Of a stretch of DNA of 64,000 bases, positions 58,101 through 64,000 are shown in pieces. The notes beneath the pieces were generated by a model. It searched no databases. It was given only the letters and a program-made list of their open reading frames with translations, and was not told the DNA's origin. Within the stretch, counting starts at the first letter, position 1, and each line of letters opens with the position of its first letter. A program made the position numbers and the translations under genes. Origin of the DNA: Lampris incognitus (lineage: Eukaryota; Chordata; Actinopteri; Lampriformes; Lampridae); contig NC_079219.1 in assembly GCF_029633865.1 (NCBI RefSeq), positions 12,248,900-12,312,899 on the forward strand. Direction: 5' to 3'.

Positions 58101-61100
58101 GTTATTTGAATGCCCTATACAAGTTGCAGTGGGGAGGACAAAATGTTAACAGCCATCCACTGTGAACCCAATGTGTGTAGTCACTCACCTCGAAGAAGTG
58201 CCCAAGATAGGTGCAACCGCACTGCTCCGCTTTGACGCAGCCCTTTCCACGTTGCGCATAACCAGAGTCGCAGAGACAGCCCTCGGCACAGGGCCATGGG
58301 CAGGGACCGTCAGGTGAAATGCCGCAGGACTCTGGGCACGCGCTGCCACATACATTGTAGTGGGAGTTGGCCGGGCACGAGATGGCTGTGGGGAAGGAAA
58401 CTTGACAGGTGACCTTTGACATAGATCGCCATCATTTATATATCGTGCTCAAACCTCCATGCAATGTGCCATCATGGCTTAAATGATGTGGCACTCATTG
58501 ATAAAACTTAATCTCCATACGGAAGACAACACTTACAACACTTGTCCCCCCTCCAGGGATGGACCCGCGCCCCCGCCTCTTGGCACGTAAACGTGTAGCT
58601 TCTTAGACTGCTGCAAAGAAATGACACGTCCCCACTGGACGCACACAAGTCAGTCACACAGTTCTCAAAGAACGGCTGCGGCTCTACAGTGGCGTGGCAA
58701 GCCCCAAATGGTCCTGCAGGAGCTGACAGGATGCCACAGAAGTTGCGAGAAGCAAATTCAGCGGCCATGGTGGAGTTGCACACGGAACAGAAAGCTCCAC
58801 ATCCGCCAGAGCAATTGGTTCCAGACTGGGAACGTGCCCAGGACGACGCAGGGATCGGTTTACCAGTTGCCAAACTACCGTTAAGGTTCGTTGCGTCATC
58901 GGCACTGAAGTTTCCACACAACCCACACATTTTTCCATAAGAGGATGGAATAACTATTTGTATGAGGTTAGGGCCACCATAGGTGATTAAAACACCAGTA
59001 TCCAAAACAACGCGGCTCACCAAACCAAACCGCACGATCCTTATGCGTTCAAGCTGAACAGGAAGACGCCAAGAAACACCTTCAACCTAGAAGAAGAAGA
59101 AAAAGACAAATTAAGAAACAAAAATCCCATTTGCAGCTGCAACAATAACGATCGATCTAAACTCACCTCGACTTTGTCCCATTGCTCTGCCCCCAAAACC
59201 AGTTTCGTGCCATTGACTTCCAGCACCAGCCGACCTTGCTGGATAACGACGATGAGGCCGGAGTGTTTCATGTCACAAATCTGAGACAGAACATAACTGC
59301 AGTTTCCCATGTGGAAGTCAAAGCTTTGCCCATCATAGGTCTTGAAGTGTTTGCCACCCATGAGTGTACAGTTGACAGAGGTTGGGGACGGATGGCATGC
59401 TCGATGGCCATCTTTAATGGTGCATTTGGTTCCCGCTGCACATGTATAGTTGCTACAATGCACTTGATCATGGCCAGCACAGGAGCAGTGCACCTGGCAG
59501 TGTTCATCAGGGTGAAAGCTATCGTTGATCTGGTGGTGAACTCCATTGTAAATGCAACCACACTCGGTGTTTGGTACACACTTTCCACCACTGTGGAAGA
59601 AACCAGGTTTGCAGAAACAGCCCTCCCTGCAGGTCATTGCTAGAGAACTGGGAGGTTCAGCACAGCCAGCCACTGGTTTGAAGCACAGATGGTATTCACT
59701 GTTAGAAGGGCAAGAAAGACCTAGAGAGAGAGACAAAGAAGGGTAGTTAAGCAAATTTATTCACCATAATGGACAGATTTAATGCGAGACATTTAGAATA
59801 AATTTCATCTTCAAGATTACTTACTACAAAAATTTGAGGCCCTCCATTCATCCACTATATCTCCCATTTCTTGGCATACATGTACATAATTGGACAGAAA
59901 CTGACATAGGGTACTTGTGCTGCCATTGCTATAGCAGAGATCATGGGCACAGCTTTCAAAGAAATTATGGGGGTCAACAGCTTTGAGGCAATTCTGGAAA
60001 GCGCCCCCTGTGTCCAACAACCTTCCACAGTAGGCTTTTCCTCCATAAAGAGCCTTCTCTTGTGGATTGCACTGGGAGATGTTCTTGGGTACCACATCTA
60101 TACACCCGTGCCCACAGCTTGTTTGCCAGCGTCTGGCAGCCAGAGATATGTCAGACTCCTCAGCTGCCAAGTCGTCGTCTGGGTCAGAATTAAAGTTACC
60201 ACACAGGCCACAGAGGGCACCAGAGAAGTTCCTTGTTACGTGGACCGTCAGAAGGTCCGAGTTGTAGGTCACTATGACACCAAAGTCAGTCTCCACACGC
60301 ACCGCGAACCCCGTCATGTAGATCTTTACTTTGCCTTGACTCAATACCATAGGAAGACTCAGAAGATGGCCATTTACCTGAAACAGTACAAAATGTTAAT
60401 TTGTTGAAATATAAAGATGGTATTCAAGATTTAAAATTGAAAATGGCTCAACTTACCACAACCATATCCCTTGAGTCAGGAGACGTCTCAATAGAATAAT
60501 TGTGGACCAACATTTTAACAGCACGGGAACAGGAAACACACCCATCATCCTTCATTTGGTTGTTTACCTCAACTCTAAAGTCCTCCAGGTTACCCCAGCT
60601 AGGACAATGTGTGGCAAAGAGGTAAGAACAGTTGCCTTGCAGGTCAAAGCTATGCCCATCGAAGGTAGTATAATGGGAGAGTCCCATTACAGTGCACACC
60701 CCCGTCTCATCCTTGTGACAGCCAAGAAGTCCATTTAAGACCTTGCACACTTCCTCATTTTGGCAATGTGACTGAACACACTTCAGGCTCCTGGAAGCAG
60801 GCTGGCAGACACATCGTGTCTGGCACTCCTGGCCTTCCCAGAAACTCTCTTCAGGCAGGTAGTAGAAACCTTGGTGCGTGCAGCCACACATGCTGTGTGG
60901 TACGCACTTGCCCCCACTGAGCAAGTATCCCTTGTTGCACTGGCATGTTTCCACACAGGGCAAAGTGCAACCATATGGAGCCTCTGGGTTACTGCAGGTG
61001 GCAGGGCAGGAAGTTCCACAGGGCTCATAATGACTGTTCAGAGGACACATCATGGCTGTGAAGAAAGAAAAAAAAACATGTTAGGCTCCTTCAGCAATAT

Positions 61101-63420
61101 CTCTTACCAATCCTTGGTAAACAAAGCAAATAACTCACAGCACTTAGCCAGTCTCCTCCAGAGTGCAACTTTGATCCCAAGCCTCTGGCAAGTGGTGGCA
61201 TAAGCAGTCATGGCCCGACAGACAGCTGAACTGGATCCACTAGTAACACATGTGTTGAGCTTGCAGCTGTGCACATATGGCTCAGGCTCAATATAAGAGT
61301 GACACTCAGCAAAAGGCCCATCACTTTTTACTAGGAGTGCACATCCAGTTTTCATGACGCCATATGAAAGAGATGCGTTTTGGCTTGTTGTAGAAACTGA
61401 ACATGAGGTGCCATTTCCACAATCCTCAGTACAGGGGCCTGAATCACGGTCCGCTCCCCAGTGAAGGACAGAATCCACAGCAGAAGCCTCAGTTCCAACA
61501 GGGGCAGTGAAATCATCTGAGGAGTTGTGGTTGGCATTCCCACACAGACCACACAAAGAGCCATATAGCTCTGGGCCAACTTCAACCAGGAGGTGGTGAT
61601 GCCAGTCATAGTGCAGAGCCAGGCCAAAACTAGTATGCAGTGTGACACCAGAGCCACTTGGATACAGGTTCAGCGTCCCATTACTTAAGCTGAGAGGCAG
61701 ATTTCTTCTCTGTCCATCAACCTGTGAATTTAAATTCAACACTACATGAATCTGCCCACCAATGGAGAGAAAGAATAGCAAAGAAAAACATTCACCTAAA
61801 TAGAACCCACTTACCCTGACTTGATGTTTCTCATCTTTAACCAAGGAGATATTGAACCCTTGGACGTTGACCTGTACTACATAAGTGGCAAAGAGTGGAA
61901 CACTGTTTGAGAAGCTTCTGGCTATCTTGGTCTGGACTGGAAAAGAAGCATTACTGCCTGGGCAAGTGGTCTGAACAAGAGTGTAGTTACAATTGCCCTG
62001 AAGGACAAAGTCTCTTCCATCAAAAGCACGGTAGTAAGAGTCTCCCCATGCAGCACAAAACTTAGTCTTCAAAGAGCAGAGTGGCTTTCCGTCCCTCATA
62101 ATGCACCTGCCTTTGTGACCACAATGTAGTGCTTCACAGGACGTTGCAGCTGGATGAAAAGAAAATTGAACATTAACCACTTTTTAATAAAGGTTTTGTC
62201 ACAAAATCATGAAAAGACCGTTCTGTTATTTGCAAAGCCCATTCAATAGAAGCCTTAATACATACCTTTCTCACACATGGCTGGATACACTTCCTTATTT
62301 ATAGTGCTAAGGTAGAGTCCTGCGTCTGTATCTGGGTTAAATAAAATGGACTTCCTTTGCTCAGGCAGTTTGGCAGAGTTGAACCGTGAGGGGAACCAAT
62401 TATGGGGCGACCAGAAGTTCCCGCTGTAGGCATCATCATCAAGCTGCTTATCGTTATCAGCCAAATCAGAGCTGGGTAATGTCCGGCAGACATCCTCCAC
62501 TGAATGCAGCACCACTAAAGAGGAGTAACGTTGATTGCCGCCATGTCTGAAATAAACTAGTTGAAGAGGACTCTCGCTAGTGATGTGGATCTCAGCTAAG
62601 CTCACAACTGGGATGATCTTCATCACACCGCCGACTACCTGGACCTTTTCACGGCCGGTGCCAATGGTGACGTCTAGATCAGAGTTTGTGGTCGTCATTG
62701 CTAAAAGGAAACTGGAGCTCTTGCCCATGTTTACCAAGGGAGGAACAATATACTCAAAAGCCCAGCGAGAGACTGGTTTCAGTTCTGCAAAGCCATAACT
62801 GCAGTTCTTATTAGTGAAAGTGGAGCAGGTGAAGCCAACTACAACACATACAGCTTCTTGGGAGCGTATCTCTGAGCCTGACAGGCTAGCATTACTTTGG
62901 AGTTGAATGCTCTCCTGCGCGACCATATGGAATTTGATGACACTGCCCTTGGGGTACAAAGTGCCCTCAAAGAAGACATCTCCAGATGGGACTAGATTTA
63001 CAGAGGTTTCCTGGTCTGCGGTAGTGACCACAACTTGGCTAACAGTCTGACTGGAGAAGTTAGGGGTGATGGGATAATAATGGGTACCCCAGGAAGACAC
63101 ATCACTAAGGAGGCTGTGGTCACAGCCAGTCTGGGTACAGAAGGAGGCCACGACTGAAATGGGTTGCATAGATTTCACACTGAGGAGGTTGGGGGAGCGT
63201 GTGCTGGTCATTCCCACAGACGGCGGCAGGTGGATGGTCTTTGGCCGGCCAGCAGAAAGGAAAACGTGTTTCACAAAGCCACTTTTCAAAATCTCCACAG
63301 TGGCGTAAGCCCAGACGCCGGTGGCTGTGAGACTGAGTTCATGGCTGACATCCGGTGCTGGATCATTATTCTGGGGATACATCATGAGGAACCTCTTGCC
63401 AGGACTGCCCCAGGAAAACC
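45820..63420 (-). CDS. fcgbp: IgGFc-binding-protein-like gene, copy A (26 exons, spliced)
   Basis: Overall entry; exons are listed separately. Spliced length is 12,254 bases, about 4,083 residues plus the missing start exon. Order: IgGFc-binding N-terminal domain, then ten VWD modules, most followed by C8 and TIL domains with a VWC-like linker. Proteins of this family are secreted by mucosal cells, bind mucins and, in mammals, were described by their binding to IgG Fc. All introns are GT-AG and every splice phase fits. The family in mammals has more VWD domains (about 13) and more than 5,000 residues. Oddities: no VWD has the GDPH self-cleavage motif, and modules 4, 7, 8 and 9 lack the first Cys of CGLCG. 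The signal-peptide exon was not found between 63421 and 64000. Zonadhesin or tectorin are alternatives, but the N-terminal domain favours IgGFc-binding protein. Confidence 0.88.
46227..46604 (-). CDS. fcgbp: Copy A exon 25: VWC-like linker and VWD10 first half
   Basis: NCSQRCWCHPLGGALCEKTI, QQCSLRNGSWGC, then a VWD-like half without the usual HYxTFDG start (it reads LRSGLQATTLSG). Ends GGKVKV at a GTGAGA donor. In modules 4 and 7 this stretch is spread over two exons. Confidence 0.8.
46758..46957 (-). CDS. fcgbp: Copy A exon 24: TIL domain
   Basis: Reads LQCPDRSSPSECV, CSEGCQCLNGNVFEGNECVP and HSQCGCIVHEKY. A TIL-only exon as in exons 8 and 16. Phase 1 in, 0 out. Confidence 0.85.
47029..47575 (-). 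CDS. fcgbp: Copy A exon 23: VWD9 second half and C8
   Basis: IQLSSSQYIRLSVPQD, MVSGLCGNFNGVTSDD (Ser replaces the first Cys of CGLCG), then C8 ending KGITVGPWRQNTLC. Phase 0 in, 1 out. Confidence 0.88.
47665..48245 (-). CDS. fcgbp: Copy A exon 22: TIL, VWC-like, VWD9 first half
   Basis: CPKNSHYELCGPRCPVVC, QCDNGYVRSDGQC, a VWC-like part (CQKCYCRSGEVSCKPISC), then VWD start LAGFGYITFDGL. No GDPH. Ends WKIQ. Phase 1 in, 0 out. Confidence 0.9.
48485..49052 (-). CDS. fcgbp: Copy A exon 21: VWD8 second half and C8
   Basis: VDGLHKPLPYY, SVSGLCGNANANPND (Ser replaces the first Cys), C8 with DFCGVLLNELGPFEECAS and QLPVRQWRSDTFC. GTGGGT donor. Phase 0 in, 1 out. Confidence 0.9.
49153..49745 (-). CDS. 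fcgbp: Copy A exon 20: TIL, VWC-like, VWD8 first half
   Basis: CPPNSHYKTCGSACPPSC, GCFCNPGFIKSPEGCV, VWC-like (CGQLCVCGPAAKEVNC), then VTGLHFITFDGHRFKF. Ends DPEKILV. Phase 1 in, 0 out. Confidence 0.9.
49841..50420 (-). CDS. fcgbp: Copy A exon 19: VWD7 second half and degenerate C8
   Basis: VNGLVEYLPLSL, LKTDYGLQVVFDWGN, GRVYGLCGNFNGKP (Tyr replaces the first Cys). The C8 part reads CVTDFILNREPKAAL, missing cysteines usual after CV-DLC. Frame is open and phases fit, so the exon looks used but structurally altered. Confidence 0.85.
50501..50829 (-). CDS. fcgbp: Copy A exon 18: VWD7 first half
   Basis: Starts ADSSDPCRGRCEQSEECV, then AWGDRHYHTFDGLDYDF (closest to GDPH: GDRH). Ends KKGRVLV at a GTCAGT donor. 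Phase 1 in, 0 out. Confidence 0.85.
50965..51100 (-). CDS. fcgbp: Copy A exon 17: VWC-like linker
   Basis: Short cysteine-rich exon: NCTVKCTCGPPLVCEKYSC, then CSVSDGIMGCQKNG. Phase 0 in, 1 out. Partner of exon 9. Confidence 0.8.
51335..51534 (-). CDS. fcgbp: Copy A exon 16: TIL domain
   Basis: YQCPQFSHYSQCANAC, CVEGCPCDAGHLYNGYACVP and GCLQDGRRFEV. GTCAGG donor. Phase 1 in, 0 out. Confidence 0.85.
51639..52200 (-). CDS. fcgbp: Copy A exon 15: VWD6 second half and C8
   Basis: VNGVLENLPF, TTCGLCGNYNGNSSDD, C8 with LHCGLLTQPKGPFSLCHRA and GVHVGLWRNKTGC. Cysteine pattern complete at CGLCG. Phase 0 in, 1 out. Confidence 0.9.
52294..52868 (-). CDS. fcgbp: Copy A exon 14: TIL, VWC-like, VWD6 first half
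   Basis: CPPSTNYSMSSVSVHHC, CICEEGLVRSGTNC, VWC-like (CDQICVCHAGGHVTC), then IDGGSHFTTFDGQTFEF. Ends YPGKVQ. Phase 1 in, 0 out. Confidence 0.9.
53324..53885 (-). CDS. fcgbp: Copy A exon 13: VWD5 second half and C8
   Basis: VDGVNKHMPFLLS, ATCGLCGNFNFDPADD, C8 with GACGRILEANGPFRDCHG and GVHAWRSPGFC. Phase 0 in, 1 out. Confidence 0.9.
54103..54686 (-). CDS. fcgbp: Copy A exon 12: TIL, VWC-like, VWD5 first half
   Basis: CPANSHYEFCGSACPATC, CQCDPGFVLEGNDCVP, VWC-like (CTKRCICDPITHQPQC), then YSGRHLTTFDQQVYDF. Ends TQTIEV. Phase 1 in, 0 out. Confidence 0.9.
55036..55609 (-). CDS. fcgbp: Copy A exon 11: VWD4 second half and C8
   Basis: INGLKRLLPVTLQLG, EVRGLCGNDNGVKEDD (Arg replaces the first Cys), C8 with CTATCGTPCPSC and VHIGKWRKSTFCR. 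The usual YCG segment of C8 is missing (VSYLITLHDYL instead). Confidence 0.88.
55914..56215 (-). CDS. fcgbp: Copy A exon 10: VWD4 first half
   Basis: QPCETGQTCGQRGQPRQSQC, then VLGGSRFYTFDGESFEF and CTYTLVQTFSNGS. Ends at TGG before a GTATGT donor. A poly-C/G run lies just inside the intron. Phase 1 in, 0 out. Confidence 0.85.
56220..56860. other. Intron of copy A, nothing recognised
   Basis: Between exons 9 and 10. Contains only a poly-G run near its left end. Confidence 0.5.
56872..57013 (-). CDS. fcgbp: Copy A exon 9: VWC-like linker
   Basis: ETFWVEGCARQCKCSAPATV, QCKPASCPDGTSC and WVCARKGG. Phase 0 in, 1 out. Confidence 0.8.
57020..57544. other. Intron of copy A, nothing recognised
   Basis: Part of the long intron between exons 8 and 9, left of the SINE copy. 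Confidence 0.5.
57545..58085 (-). mobile_element. SINE family A, copy 7, split, in an intron of copy A
   Basis: Body and tail at about 57545-57790 and head at about 57925-58085, separated by about 130 bp with a poly-A run (57816-57830). It is in the same orientation as the gene and interrupts no exon. Confidence 0.8.
58189..58385 (-). CDS. fcgbp: Copy A exon 8: TIL domain
   Basis: CPANSHYNVCGSACPESC, CLCDSGYAQRGKGCV and CGCTYLGHFFEV. TIL-only exon. Phase 1 in, 0 out. Confidence 0.88.
58537..59086 (-). CDS. fcgbp: Copy A exon 7: VWD3 second half and C8
   Basis: VEGVSWRLPVQLE, KMCGLCGNFSADDATN, C8 with RNFCGILSAPAGPFGACHA and ARVHPWRGDKCCKC. Phase 0 in, 1 out. Confidence 0.9.
59167..59720 (-). 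CDS. fcgbp: Copy A exon 6: TIL, VWC-like, VWD3 first half
   Basis: CPSNSEYHLCFKPVAGC, CFCKPGFFHSGGKCVP, VWC-like (CQVHCSCAGHDQVHC), then LMGGKHFKTYDGQSFDF. Ends DKVEV. Phase 1 in, 0 out. Confidence 0.9.
59825..60377 (-). CDS. fcgbp: Copy A exon 5: VWD2 second half and C8
   Basis: VNGHLLSLPMVLSQG, ALCGLCGNFNSDPDDD, C8 with AYCGRLLDTGGAFQNC and CAHDLCYSNGSTSTLC. Phase 0 in, 1 out. Confidence 0.9.
60457..61055 (-). CDS. fcgbp: Copy A exon 4: TIL, VWC-like, VWD2 first half
   Basis: CPLNSHYEPCGTSCPATC, CQCNKGYLLSGGKCVP, VWC-like (CQTRCVCQPASRSLKC), then VMGLSHYTTFDGHSFDL. Ends DMVV at GTG before a GTAAGT donor. Phase 1 in, 0 out. Confidence 0.9.
61139..61721 (-). CDS. fcgbp: Copy A exon 3: VWD1 second half and C8
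   Basis: VDGQRRNLPLSLSNG, SLCGLCGNANHNSSDD, C8 with GCALLVKSDGPFAECHS and GIKVALWRRLAKC. Phase 0 in, 1 out. Confidence 0.9.
61815..62149 (-). CDS. fcgbp: Copy A exon 2: linker and VWD1 first half
   Basis: AATSCEALHCGHKGRCIMRD, then AWGDSYYRAFDGRDFVL and CNYTLVQTTCPGSNA. There is no TIL domain before VWD1, as usual for the first VWD. GDSY stands where GDPH could be. Phase 1 in, 0 out. Confidence 0.9.
62266..63420 (-). CDS. fcgbp: Copy A exon 1 (first found): IgGFc-binding N-terminal domain
   Basis: About 384 codons, read through an acceptor at 63421-63422 (TGAGCAG) with two bases of a split codon. Begins FSWGSPGKRFLMMYPQNN, with TTADQETSVNLVPSGDVFFE in the middle, and ends YPAMCEKG before GTATGT. 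The domain lies between the signal peptide and the first VWD in this family, and copy B carries the same domain. The ATG pair inside (FLMMYP) is not taken as the start because the acceptor and the upstream frame fit copy B better. Confidence 0.88.
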
Positions 63421-64000
63421 CTGCTCAAAAAAGAGGCAACATGTTGAATAGGAAAAAAATAATAGTGAAAAACAAAAGATCTCACACCCCTGCTCTCAGG
63501 GATACACACCATAGTGAGCACCCTTCCTAAATTAAAGATTAATACAAGGACAATAAAGGAAGATTGTCATAGTAAAATGATTACATCAAGCCACTGTGAG
63601 AAGAGTTGAGACTCCCCCCCCCCATACAGGTAGCAAGTCAGTCTAGCTGTGCAACGGGAGAGAAGGGCTGCGGTGTCAGATTTCAACAAGCTCAGCAGCC
63701 AATGAAGAATTCACAGACAGTTCCTAGTTCCTGACAGGAGTACACCTGCGATAACATTGCACACTCGGTATAAGGAAGTTTCCATGATAACACGGATCCT
63801 GGTCTGGGAGCAACGACATACCAGTAGTGTGCAGGAACATCTTTGCAGAAGACCCCCAACGCCTAAACGTAAGTCTGCCTTTCAGCCCATCATGCACCAA
63901 GACTATAAACCTGACGTGTGTGTGTGTGTGTGTGTGTATTGGTAGGAGTTATTTCAGCACAGTCAACCGTTTCATGGATCATTACAGCAGCAATGTGTTA
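63421..64000. other. Upstream of copy A; no signal exon resolved
   Basis: The start exon should end with one leftover base before a GT donor. One weak candidate reads METSLYRVCNVIA before GTGTAC (about 63746-63785, minus strand), but it is not clearly a signal peptide. A (TG)n run lies at about 63915-63938. Confidence 0.3.

Noticed and set aside
59182-59643. 153-codon plus-strand frame opposite copy A exon 6
   Set aside because: Antisense shadow of the exon; composition follows the TIL/VWD coding strand.
63740-63790. Signal-peptide exon of copy A
   Set aside because: The frame METSLYRVCNVIA fits by phase but is not hydrophobic enough to be convincing; left unassigned.

Overview
The window looks like vertebrate nuclear DNA, most likely from a ray-finned (teleost) fish. 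The evidence is a multi-exon gene with GT-AG introns, several Tc1 elements, hAT elements, L2-type and other LINE remnants, Ty3/gypsy elements without envelope genes, tRNA-derived SINEs and long microsatellites. Nothing suggests a bacterial or phage origin.

The right third (about 45.7-63.4 kb, minus strand) holds a large IgGFc-binding-protein-like gene, here called copy A. I resolve 26 coding exons with consistent splice phases and no internal stop, encoding about 4,083 residues: an IgGFc-binding N-terminal domain followed by ten von Willebrand factor D (VWD) modules, mostly VWD-C8-TIL. A stop codon and AATAAA signal close the gene. The exon with the signal peptide and start codon was not identified and may lie beyond 64 kb.

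The middle (23.5-34.8 kb, minus strand) holds a broken tandem paralogue, copy B. It has a plausible signal-peptide exon without ATG, an N-terminal domain with an in-frame stop, and three decayed VWD-C8-TIL modules. It is interrupted by two Tc1-type insertions and a Tc1 fragment, and cut off by an L2-like LINE inside a TIL exon. Two modules of copy B keep the GDPH self-cleavage motif that copy A has lost everywhere.

The left third (1-23.5 kb) and the A-B spacer (33-45.7 kb) are mainly mobile DNA: a zf-MYM/hAT pseudogene (5.9-7.9 kb), an LTR-flanked gypsy element (8.9-13.7 kb), a second gypsy remnant carrying a SINE (14.1-17.3 kb), and an L2-like LINE (18.5-23.5 kb) that itself carries a Tc1 element with an intact transposase and a deleted hAT element. 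The spacer holds a 5'-truncated LINE inside a SINE and a third gypsy remnant (40-43.8 kb). Three SINE families (called A, B and C here) recur.

All boundaries were read by eye. Exon borders of copy A are well constrained by phase; those of copy B and of old repeats are approximate. No database search was run, so family names rest on recognised motifs.
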